This document shows, piece by piece, positions 1 through 5,699 of a stretch of DNA of 10,240 bases (positions within the stretch are counted from its first letter, which is position 1; every line of letters begins with the position of its first letter). The translations under genes and the position numbers were made by a program. Below the pieces are notes generated by a model. It searched no databases. It saw nothing but the letters and a program-made list of their open reading frames with translations, and was not told the origin of the DNA. The stretch comes from Candidatus Woesearchaeota archaeon (GTDB lineage Archaea; Nanobdellota; Nanobdellia; Woesearchaeales; WJIZ01). The DNA is taken from contig JAGVXW010000052.1 of NCBI GenBank assembly GCA_018303575.1, forward strand, positions 1 through 10,240, given 5' to 3'.

Positions 1-150
1 GGAGAAGTGAGGACAAGCAATTTCCTGATGTGGCAGTCGGCATACTCTGAGTGGCATTTCACGCCGAAGCTCTGGCCGGAGTTCACGAAGAAGGACCTTG
101 AACGGGCGATCAGTGACTATCAAAAACGGGAGAGGAGGTTTGGCGCATGA
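1..150 (+). CDS. uppS: C-terminal end of cis-prenyltransferase (undecaprenyl diphosphate synthase family), partial
   Basis: The reading frame is open from the left edge to the TGA at 148-150 and encodes the last 49 residues of the protein. It contains RTSNFLMWQSAYSEWHF, then LWPEFTKKDLERAI and a basic end, YQKRERRFGA. This matches the C-terminal signature of UppS/cis-prenyltransferases (R-x-S-x-F-L-x-W-Q-x-A-Y-x-E, followed by LWPxF and YQxRxRRFG). That region carries diphosphate-binding and dimer-interface residues. The enzyme condenses isopentenyl diphosphate units in cis onto an allylic primer to make polyprenyl diphosphate, the lipid carrier for glycan assembly in archaea. The catalytic N-terminal part lies outside the window. 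Its stop overlaps the next start as ATGA, so the two genes are very likely co-transcribed and translationally coupled. Confidence 0.9.
   Translation, partial: GEVRTSNFLMWQSAYSEWHFTPKLWPEFTKKDLERAISDYQKRERRFGA
134..139 (+). promoter_or_regulatory. Strong Shine-Dalgarno sequence for the DHH gene
   Basis: GGAGGT ends 7 nt before the ATG at 147 and lies inside the uppS coding end. It is a full match to the usual anti-Shine-Dalgarno core. It fixes the start at 147 and shows that this organism uses Shine-Dalgarno initiation for genes inside operons. Confidence 0.8.
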
Positions 151-1397
151 ATCTCCTCGAGGCCATCACCGAGAAGGCAAAAGCGTTTCAGGCCACTTCG
201 GTGAAGATTGTCGCGAACTACGGCGCTGACGGCATCAGCGGCGCTGCCTTATTATCGCTCACCTTCCAAAGGCTGCGCATCCCCTTCGCAACCAGCTTTG
301 TCATGCATGTTGACACCGAGATCCTGGAGCAGCTGGCGAAGGAGCCGTATGAAACCTTTGTCTTCGTCGACACCGGGGCGGCAGCTTCCGGAACCCTGGG
401 GCTGGTGCTGGCGCAGAAGAAGGTGCTGATTATCGACCATCATCCCGGAGAACAGCACGCTGACATGCTCAACCCCCTGCAGTTCGGGCTGGAGGCGGAC
501 AGCATCAACAGCGCGGGCATCGCCTATCTGTTCTGCAGGCAGCTCTGGCCGGACATCAGGAGCCATGCGCATCTTGCGATAGTGGGAGCGCTCGGGGACC
601 GGCAGAAGATGGAGAGCGAATTCCACCACCTGCTGCTGGCAGAGAGCGTCTCAGCCGGAACATTGGCGCGGAAGAAAGGCATAAAGCTGCTCGGCTACCA
701 GACCAGAGCGCTCAAGCACATTGTGCCTGAATGCTGCGGCGAGCATGCCAGCGAAGTGCTGCGCGACTCTGAGCTTGACCCTTCGCTCCGGCTGAGCGCG
801 CTGGACGAAGTGCAGATGCTCAAGCTTCATGGCGCGCTGGAGAAGCATGTCGGGAGCCAGGAACTGCAGGAGCAGTATCTCCTGGGCGAGATGGAGGCGC
901 GGGAGTTCGCGCTCCTGCTTGAGGCGTGCGGGCGCTCTAAGGATGTCGGGGCAGGAATGGGCGCATGCTTTGGAGATGCGGAGCTGAGAAAACGGGCAAG
1001 CGACTCCTTTCTTCAGTTCAGGAAGGAGATGCTGGAGGCGAAAGCCTGGCTGGCGGCGCACCCTGAAGCGGTGCATCTTGACCGAGGATTGGTGATCGTG
1101 AACGCCGGGCTGGCTGTCCGGCCGCAGATTGTTGGAGCGCTAGCTGAGGATCTTTTACAGGCTTATGAGACCTCCCTTGTCATGAGCAGGATGGAAGGGA
1201 AGACCAAAGTGAGCTTGCGCTCAAAAAAATTGGATTGCCTCGATACGCTCCAGCCCTTATTGCAACAGACGGGAGGAAACTGGCACGGCCATGCTGGCGC
1301 GGCCGGCGGATGCTTTCCGATTGCGATGGAAGAAGCGTTCTTGCAGTTGTCCAAGGATACGTTAACGAGAATACAAATGGAGGAAACCTTACAGTAA
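147..1397 (+). CDS. RecJ-like DHH/DHHA1 phosphoesterase with altered motif I
   Basis: A 416-aa protein of the archaeal RecJ-like DHH family, whose members are 5'-3' single-strand exonucleases, GINS-associated nucleases or small phosphodiesterases. Visible motifs are FVDTG (D75), the DHH signature IIDHHP (D97-H98-H99), motif IV GALGD (147-151) and the C-terminal DHHA1 glycine motif GGNWHGHAGAAGG (376-388), which binds substrate. Residues 200-310 form a charged helical linker. Motif I should read H-x-D-x-D-G but here is N24-Y-G26-A-D28-G, so two usual metal ligands are missing while D28 remains. Activity may therefore be reduced or altered, as in Cdc45-like relatives. The start at 147 has a perfect Shine-Dalgarno and a 4-nt overlap with uppS. 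The family is clear; the exact role (replication, repair or oligonucleotide turnover) is not. Confidence 0.85.
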   Translation: MNLLEAITEKAKAFQATSVKIVANYGADGISGAALLSLTFQRLRIPFATSFVMHVDTEILEQLAKEPYETFVFVDTGAAASGTLGLVLAQKKVLIIDHHPGEQHADMLNPLQFGLEADSINSAGIAYLFCRQLWPDIRSHAHLAIVGALGDRQKMESEFHHLLLAESVSAGTLARKKGIKLLGYQTRALKHIVPECCGEHASEVLRDSELDPSLRLSALDEVQMLKLHGALEKHVGSQELQEQYLLGEMEAREFALLLEACGRSKDVGAGMGACFGDAELRKRASDSFLQFRKEMLEAKAWLAAHPEAVHLDRGLVIVNAGLAVRPQIVGALAEDLLQAYETSLVMSRMEGKTKVSLRSKKLDCLDTLQPLLQQTGGNWHGHAGAAGGCFPIAMEEAFLQLSKDTLTRIQMEETLQ

Positions 1398-1403
1398 TCT
1401 TTT

Positions 1404-1670
1404 CTAAAGAATCGTCTTAATAGAGTCAATCCTTTCCGCGACCTGCTCACCCTTCTTAGTTAAGGATAAGAGTTTTAGCCTTCCAGTCTTCTCGAAGTTT
1501 ACCAGCCCCGCCTTCTCCATCGCCTGCAGGATCTTGACGACATGGGAATACGTGCAGTCGACTTTCTTTGCGAGCGAGGACGCGTACATCTCGGTGGCAG
1601 AGTTCTTCAGATGGATCATCATCTGCGCGGGCTTCTCGCGGAAAAACACAGTGAATATGGTTTGATTCAT
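1404..1670 (-). CDS. Small winged-helix (MarR-like) transcriptional regulator
   Basis: An 88-aa protein that is almost entirely one winged helix-turn-helix domain. A basic N-terminal segment is followed by helix-turn-helix residues about 29-56 (ASSLAKKVDCTYSHVVKILQ, then MEKAGLV). A beta wing follows (NFEKTGRLKLLSLTKKG, about 58-74), then a short C-terminal helix. This is the fold of archaeal MarR/ArsR-like DNA-binding regulators. No ligand or dimerisation domain is added, and its targets cannot be read from the sequence. The start at 1670 lies about 23 nt after a TATA-like element (ATAATATAG on the minus strand). The gene is convergent with the DHH gene, with 6 nt between their stops. The SDR-like gene lies 68 bp upstream on the same strand, so read-through is possible. 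Confidence 0.75.
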   Translation of the reverse strand: MNQTIFTVFFREKPAQMMIHLKNSATEMYASSLAKKVDCTYSHVVKILQAMEKAGLVNFEKTGRLKLLSLTKKGEQVAERIDSIKTIL

Positions 1671-1688
1671 TCCCCCAACCTTTGTAAC

Positions 1689-1697
1689 CTATATTAT
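1689..1697 (-). promoter_or_regulatory. TATA-like element for the winged-helix gene
   Basis: The minus strand reads ATAATATAG, centred about 23 nt before the ATG at 1670, as expected for a near-leaderless archaeal transcript. A second AT-rich palindrome, CTATATAG (1705-1712), lies just upstream and could be an alternative TATA box or an operator. Confidence 0.5.
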
Positions 1698-1738
1698 GGA
1701 GTATCTATATAGCGAAAGACAGGTTTCGCAAGGGATTT

Positions 1739-2521
1739 TTAAAGGTTTGGATTTGCGCCAACGCTGCCGTCGGAGCGGCCCATCTCGCGCATCCATTTCG
1801 CGTAGATTCTCGGATGGTTGGAAAAATACGCGTCGATGACGCCTTCCGACAGAGGGTTGAAGGGGGCCAGTTCCGCCCAATGCGGCACGGAGAGGATTGC
1901 GGGCAGCGTCCTCTCTGCCACTTCTTGCGGCGCGCGCCAGTACGTGCGGTCGGCATACGGGCGCATCGCGCGCTGGCACTGCGTGTCGACCGTGGGCAAG
2001 GCGACGAAGACCCCCGAGATTCTCCCCGGAGACTGTATCGCCCAGTCCCGCATCTTCTCCTTGCGCATGCGGTTGCAGCGCGAGTAGGTCTGCCAATACG
2101 GCACGTCATAGCGGTCGCCCGTCGAACCGAAACTTACAAGGGTGAGATGCGCCCGTGTCTCATGCATCACGCGATATCTCAGCGGCTCTGCGAGATGCAT
2201 GAACGTGAGATAATTTGACGTGTACGATTCCACGTCCATCGGGCCGGGATGCTCCTCGAAGACGAAACTGCCGACGCCGTGGACGAGCACGAGACTTTCA
2301 ATCCCTGAGAGGTTGAGACCGCGCACAAAGCGTGTCGCCGCCCGGCTGTCGGAGAGGTCGAGGCGGACGTGCTCATGGTTTCCTGAAGCGTGAGCACCGC
2401 GCGCGATTCCCGTGACAGGGTAGCCCGCTGTCCCAAAGGCAGTGACGTACGCCTCGGCCAACTCAGAGGTGCATCCTGTGACGATCGCTTTGTTCATGGA
2501 CGGATGCAGAAATATCTTCAT
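1739..2521 (-). CDS. Short-chain dehydrogenase/reductase-like protein with degenerate active site
   Basis: A 260-aa protein of SDR size with a Rossmann-type N-terminus: strand KAIVTG, then CTSELAEAYVTAFGTAGYPVTGIAR (residues 11-41 overall). It continues with the acidic LDLSD (D56), a LVHGVG strand in the NNAG position (79-84), and LVSFGSTGD followed by Y146-S-R-C-N150. In a normal SDR the cofactor motif is TGxxxGxG and the catalytic pair is YxxxK. Here the second and third glycines are E20 and A22, and the lysine is N150. NAD(P) use and oxidoreductase activity are therefore uncertain, and a binding or regulatory role is possible. The start at 2521 is preceded by AAGGGGAAG; a Met at 2497 is an alternative. 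Its codons look richer in G/C than those of neighbours, a possible sign of transfer. Confidence 0.7.
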   Translation of the reverse strand: MKIFLHPSMNKAIVTGCTSELAEAYVTAFGTAGYPVTGIARGAHASGNHEHVRLDLSDSRAATRFVRGLNLSGIESLVLVHGVGSFVFEEHPGPMDVESYTSNYLTFMHLAEPLRYRVMHETRAHLTLVSFGSTGDRYDVPYWQTYSRCNRMRKEKMRDWAIQSPGRISGVFVALPTVDTQCQRAMRPYADRTYWRAPQEVAERTLPAILSVPHWAELAPFNPLSEGVIDAYFSNHPRIYAKWMREMGRSDGSVGANPNL

Positions 2522-2559
2522 TCACGGCTTCCCCTTCAGATATCTCTGCCCGGGGAAGC

Positions 2560-2567
2560 CTTAAATG
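2560..2567 (-). promoter_or_regulatory. Candidate TATA box for the SDR-like gene
   Basis: The minus strand reads ATTTAAGG here. A start site about 26 nt downstream would leave a leader of about 16 nt containing AAGGGGAAG before the ATG at 2521. The evidence is weaker than for the other promoters in the window. Confidence 0.35.
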
Positions 2568-2685
2568 ACGAAGAGCGCAAGCAGGTAAAAAGCGATGATC
2601 GCCCTGCCTGCAAAGCCCATGCGATGGAGTCTTCCGGGGTTTTATTTAAAGGTTTCGACGGGCAGGGCCCCTCTTTTAGTGAAAA

Positions 2686-2693
2686 TTTATATA
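2686..2693 (+). promoter_or_regulatory. TATA box for hicBA
   Basis: TTTATATA lies about 36 nt before the hicB ATG at 2726, implying a 5' leader of roughly 10 nt. An earlier TTTAAAGG at 2645-2652 could be a second promoter. Confidence 0.65.
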
Positions 2694-2725
2694 GAGACGA
2701 CTCTTTTATCCTCCTAGTGACCACA

Positions 2726-2938
2726 ATGGAGTTCACTGCCATCATTCGGAAAGGGGAAAAACAATTTGTAGCGCTCTGCCCTGAAGTCGATGTCGTCAGC
2801 CAAGGGCATACGATTGAAGCAGCGTTAGCCAATCTCAAAGAAGCGGTTGAACTCTACATTGAAGAGATGGGCATGCCTAAGGAGTTTACAGGTCATGACT
2901 CCTTTGTCGCCCGTTTCGCTATTGAAGAAAATGCCTAA
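2726..2938 (+). CDS. hicB: HicB-family antitoxin
   Basis: A 70-aa protein made only of the HicB partial RNase H-like domain: MEFTAIIRKGEKQFVALCPE, then VDVVSQGHTIEAALANLKEAVELYIEE. The F-x-A-x-C-P-E strand and the S-Q-G-x-T-x-E-A-L-x-N-L-K-E-A helix are the family signature. HicB binds and neutralises HicA toxin. Longer HicB proteins carry a C-terminal DNA-binding domain; this one does not, so autoregulation would need another contact or a HicB oligomer. The frame stays open far upstream (to 2390), but the family homology begins exactly at 2726, just after a TATA box, so this start is chosen. The 8-nt overlap with the next gene gives the antitoxin-first order often seen for short HicB proteins. 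Confidence 0.88.
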   Translation: MEFTAIIRKGEKQFVALCPEVDVVSQGHTIEAALANLKEAVELYIEEMGMPKEFTGHDSFVARFAIEENA

Positions 2939-3161
2939 GCTGCCAAGGCTCTCCGGCAAGGAGGTCATCAAAGCGCTTTCTCATGCCGGTTTTGCGAATG
3001 TGCGGCAGAAGGGCAGCCATGTGATTCTGAAAAAGGAGACGAGCGAAGGAGTACGAACCACGGTTGTTCCGCTCCACGCTGAAATCGATAGAGGAACGCT
3101 CCTTGAAATCATCCGGCAAGCGGGACTCAAGAAAGAAGAGTTTATTGCCCTTTGCGGCTGA
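2931..3161 (+). CDS. hicA: HicA-family mRNA interferase toxin
   Basis: A 76-aa protein with the compact HicA double-stranded-RNA-binding-like fold: LSGKEVIKALSHAGFANVRQ, then KGSHVILKK, then a TTVVPLHAEIDRGTLLEIIR-type segment ending IRQAGLKKEEF. His30 in the K-G-S-H motif is the expected catalytic residue of the ribosome-independent mRNA cleavage activity known for the family. The PxHxEIDRGTL motif is also intact, so the toxin looks functional. The start ATG at 2931 overlaps the end of hicB by 8 nt in another frame. No Shine-Dalgarno is visible, so translation probably depends on hicB, which favours antitoxin excess. A hairpin terminator follows the stop. Confidence 0.9.
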   Translation: MPKLPRLSGKEVIKALSHAGFANVRQKGSHVILKKETSEGVRTTVVPLHAEIDRGTLLEIIRQAGLKKEEFIALCG

Positions 3162-3171
3162 TTATCCCCTG

Positions 3172-3192
3172 TCCGGAAACCTTCCGGATTTT
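3172..3192 (+). terminator. Hairpin plus T-tract after hicA
   Basis: A perfect 7-bp inverted repeat, TCCGGAA and TTCCGGA, has a 3-nt loop ACC and is followed directly by TTTTCTG. It starts 11 nt after the hicA stop. This is the form of an intrinsic terminator. T-tracts alone can terminate archaeal RNA polymerase, and the hairpin may add stability to the 3' end. Confidence 0.65.
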
Positions 3193-3203
3193 CTGCCAAT
3201 ACG

Positions 3204-3211
3204 CATATAAA
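3204..3211 (+). promoter_or_regulatory. TATA box for the helicase gene
   Basis: CATATAAA is centred about 26 nt before the ATG at 3234, the spacing of a leaderless archaeal transcript. There is no Shine-Dalgarno in between, which supports this start. Confidence 0.75.
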
Positions 3212-3233
3212 GCTGCGGGCTTTCTGTCGGGCA

Positions 3234-5099
3234 ATGGATGCGTCGCTGCTGTTCCCGTACGAGAAGCTTCGGCCTGAGCAGGAGCAGCTCGTGAAGGATG
3301 TCGAGGCCTGCGTCACGGCTGGGAAGCATCTCCTTGCGCACGCTCCCACTGGCCTGGGCAAGACGATCGCGGCCCTTGGGCCGTGCCTGAAGCACGCGCT
3401 TGAGCACGGCAAGACCATCTTTTTCCTAACGTCTAGACATACGCAGCACGCGCTGGCTGTGCAGACGCTCAGGGACATCAAGGAGAAATTTGGAGTGAAC
3501 TTCACATGCTGCGACCTGATCGCGAAGAAATGGATGTGCTGCCAGCCCGGGGCGCACCAGATGCTGCCGGGCGAATTCTTCGAATACTGCAAGGCGCTGC
3601 GCAATGATGATGTGTGCGACTATTACACCAACCTTCGGGAGCACGGGCAGACGAGCGCTTTAGCGAAAAAAGCCCTGCTGCAGATCTCCGCGAAAGCGCC
3701 TGCGGACACGAAAACACTCATTGACCTCAGTAGGCAAAGCCATGTGTGCCCCTATGAGATTGCGTCCCTGGTAGGGAAAGAGGCGCAGGTGGTGATCGCA
3801 GATTACAACTATATCTTCAACAAGAACATCCGCGAGAGCTTCTTCAAGCGGTCTGAAAAAAGGTTGGCGGATTGCATCCTGATAGTGGACGAAGCGCACA
3901 ACCTGCCGGGAAGGTGCAGGGAGATGATGTCGGAGAGCTTATCTACTTTTGTCATGGAGAGGGCCATCTCCGAAGCCAAGAAATTCCAGCACGAGGAAGC
4001 CCAGCATCGCCTGGAAGCGATCCTTGCCGTGCTTCAAGAACTGGGGTCTGCATTGGATGAAGAGAAAGAGGAAGAGTACGTGCTGAAAGGGGAATTCACG
4101 CGGTCGCTGGAGAAGCGCTTCCCCTATGACGAGACGCAGCAGCAGCTGGCGATCTTCGGCAACATCGTTTTAGAAGAGCAGAAGCAGAGCTTCATCAGCA
4201 TCGTCGCCGGATTCCTGGCTTCCTGGAACGGCCCTGACCCTGGATTCTGCAGGAGCATCTCGCGGACTCAAGGGAAGCAAGGGCCGCAACTCAGCTTGCG
4301 ATACACTTGCTTGGATCCATCTCTCATCACGAAACAGGTTTTCGCGGACTGCGCTTCTAGTGTGCTGATGTCAGGGACGCTCACTCCACCGGAGATGTAC
4401 GCGGATTTGCTTGGGCTGAAGCAGTATGTGCTCAAGCAGTATCAGGATCCGTTTGCCGAGGAGCACAGGCTCAATTTGGTTGTCGAAGAGGTGACGACGA
4501 AATTCAAGTTCAGGAGCCCGGAGCAATATAAGCAAATTGCCTCCATCTGTGCTGATATCGTGAACGCCGTGCCTGGCAACACGCTCGTGTTCTTCCCAAG
4601 CTATATGCTGAGGAATGAAGTGAAGAAATCATTCGACCAGCTCTGCTCAAGATTGGTGCTGACTGAGGTTCCTGGAATGAGCAAGGAGCAGAAAAACGCC
4701 CTCCTGGAGAAATTCAGACAGGCGCAGGAACGGGGAGCTGTGCTGCTTGCGGTGACAGGCGGCAGCTTCGGGGAAGGCATTGATTTGCCGGGCGATGAAG
4801 TGAAATGCGTCATTGTTGTGGGCGTGCCCCTGAGCAAGCCTGATCTGGAGACGCGCGAGCTGGTCGACTATTACCAGGACAAGTACGGAGAGGGGATGAG
4901 CTATGGCTACATCTTCCCCGCAATCACAAAAACCATGCAGAACGCCGGCAGATGCATCCGATCAGAAACCGATCGGGGAGTGATCGTCTTCATGGACGCA
5001 CGCTATACGTGGGAGCATTACTCGAAATGTTTTCCTCCCGAATGGAAGATGCAAATCACGAAAAGATGGGCAGAGAGGGTGAGGGCATTTTTCGCTTGA
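3234..5099 (+). CDS. XPD/Rad3-type Fe-S superfamily 2 DNA helicase
   Basis: A 621-aa ATP-dependent helicase of the XPD/DinG/Rad3 family, expected to unwind DNA 5'-3' in repair. Motifs in order are a Q-like LRPEQ (12-16), Walker A APTGLGKT (37-44), motif Ia LTSRHT, DEAH box VDEAH (218-222), motif III LMSGTL (379-384), motif IV LVFFPSY (451-457), motif V GGSFGEGIDLPG (509-520) and motif VI QNAGRCIR (569-576). Between Walker A and the DEAH box are Cys102/103, C119, C128 and C172 (HVCPYE), which should hold the 4Fe-4S cluster. Their spacing differs from the C-x2-C pair I recall for crenarchaeal XPD. Length is close to archaeal XPD. The gene is monocistronic with its own TATA, and its stop is 3 nt from that of the convergent HAD gene. 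The precise subfamily cannot be settled here. Confidence 0.9.
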   Translation: MDASLLFPYEKLRPEQEQLVKDVEACVTAGKHLLAHAPTGLGKTIAALGPCLKHALEHGKTIFFLTSRHTQHALAVQTLRDIKEKFGVNFTCCDLIAKKWMCCQPGAHQMLPGEFFEYCKALRNDDVCDYYTNLREHGQTSALAKKALLQISAKAPADTKTLIDLSRQSHVCPYEIASLVGKEAQVVIADYNYIFNKNIRESFFKRSEKRLADCILIVDEAHNLPGRCREMMSESLSTFVMERAISEAKKFQHEEAQHRLEAILAVLQELGSALDEEKEEEYVLKGEFTRSLEKRFPYDETQQQLAIFGNIVLEEQKQSFISIVAGFLASWNGPDPGFCRSISRTQGKQGPQLSLRYTCLDPSLITKQVFADCASSVLMSGTLTPPEMYADLLGLKQYVLKQYQDPFAEEHRLNLVVEEVTTKFKFRSPEQYKQIASICADIVNAVPGNTLVFFPSYMLRNEVKKSFDQLCSRLVLTEVPGMSKEQKNALLEKFRQAQERGAVLLAVTGGSFGEGIDLPGDEVKCVIVVGVPLSKPDLETRELVDYYQDKYGEGMSYGYIFPAITKTMQNAGRCIRSETDRGVIVFMDARYTWEHYSKCFPPEWKMQITKRWAERVRAFFA

Positions 5100-5102
5100 A
5101 CC

Positions 5103-5660
5103 TTATTTCTTCAAGAGCTTCCGCTCCCATCCCGCGACCCAGGCAGATAGGGCGTTCTCGTATCTTTTGGTTAACGGGTTGACGAGAATCGTATGGCAGC
5201 CGTAGCGGTTGCCGAAAGCAATATCGGTGAAGAGGCGGTCGCCGATGACGATGATCTCTTCTGGCTGGCAGTTGAAGAAAGCGGAGACTTCGTCCATGCC
5301 TGCTGGCTTCTTCTTCCTGTGGCGGATGACGGCGATGCCTAATGCTCGTTCAATCGCCCTTGCTGTTTCGTGATTGTTGTCGTCTCCTGTCCCCGCATGA
5401 TTGGAGAAGATGGCGATGGAGCTCGTGAATGTTTTTTTACAAGCGGCAAATCCTTTTTTTAGGAGTGGGGAAAGGCGTTTTTGGTAGGGCTCTGTCAGCG
5501 TGTTGTCCTTGTCGAAGAGGACGGCCTTGAAGCCTCTGCGCTTTAAGGCATCGAATTCGATTTCGTTGATGCTCTTGACGGCTTCATTTGGAATGAGAAG
5601 ACGGCGGTTGAAGAATGCATACGGGAAGAAGATGAGGCCTTGGGGGTTGAAGGATTGCAT
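5103..5660 (-). CDS. HAD phosphatase, YqeG/Gep4-like
   Basis: A 185-aa HAD-superfamily phosphatase. Motif I is FDKDNTLT with nucleophile D50 and acid/base D52. Motif II is IFSNHAG (S86), motif III a lysine in KKKPAG (about 116-121), and motif IV GDRLFTD (140-146). The FDKDNTLT form, the short cap-less architecture and the N-terminal LIPNEAVKSI-type stretch resemble the YqeG (bacterial) and Gep4 (mitochondrial phosphatidylglycerophosphate phosphatase) families. A role in phospholipid headgroup dephosphorylation is possible, but the substrate cannot be read from the sequence. The minus strand shows AGGAG 10 nt before the ATG and a TATA-like TTTTATAAT at about -25. It could therefore be expressed both with the upstream fusion gene (39 nt away) and alone. 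Confidence 0.8.
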   Translation of the reverse strand: MQSFNPQGLIFFPYAFFNRRLLIPNEAVKSINEIEFDALKRRGFKAVLFDKDNTLTEPYQKRLSPLLKKGFAACKKTFTSSIAIFSNHAGTGDDNNHETARAIERALGIAVIRHRKKKPAGMDEVSAFFNCQPEEIIVIGDRLFTDIAFGNRYGCHTILVNPLTKRYENALSAWVAGWERKLLKK

Positions 5661-5669
5661 AGTATTATT

Positions 5670-5690
5670 CTCCTGCCTAGATTATAAAAG
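5670..5690 (-). promoter_or_regulatory. TATA-like element and Shine-Dalgarno before the HAD gene
   Basis: On the minus strand, CTTTTATAAT (5681-5690) is centred about 25 nt before the ATG. AGGAG (5670-5674) lies between them at a normal initiation distance. A leaderless transcript from this TATA would lose the Shine-Dalgarno, so the latter would act only on read-through mRNA from the preceding gene. Confidence 0.5.
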
Positions 5691-5699
5691 GATTTACTT

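Larger units (their letters stand above)
2522..2725. other. 204-bp intergenic region between the SDR-like gene and hicBA
   Basis: This is a divergent intergenic region. It holds a TATA-like ATTTAAGG for the minus strand and two plus-strand TATA-like elements, TTTAAAGG (2645-2652) and TTTATATA (2686-2693). It also contains an 8-bp inverted repeat, GCCCTGCC (2601-2608) and GGCAGGGC (2661-2668), with a 52-nt spacer that encloses the first plus-strand TATA. No credible coding sequence was seen. Confidence 0.5.

Noticed and set aside
252..1076. Two minus-strand ORFs (252-629 and 651-1076)
   Set aside because: They are shadows of the DHH gene, which has clear motifs in the plus frame.
1705..1712. 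CTATATAG palindrome between the SDR-like and winged-helix genes
   Set aside because: An 8-bp AT palindrome is common by chance; it is noted only as a possible alternative TATA box.
1814..2218. 134-aa plus-strand ORF and overlapping relatives
   Set aside because: They are shadows of the GC-rich SDR-like gene, Arg/Cys-rich and without domains.
2390..2725. Upstream extension of the hicB frame to an ATG at 2390
   Set aside because: It overlaps the SDR-like gene on the other strand and has no HicB homology. The family domain begins at 2726, just after a TATA box.
5095..5115. 6-bp inverted repeat CTTGAA/TTCAAG across the convergent stops of the helicase and HAD genes
   Set aside because: The stem is short and AT-rich with a 9-nt loop and no T-tract on the plus strand. 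It is not enough to call a bidirectional terminator.
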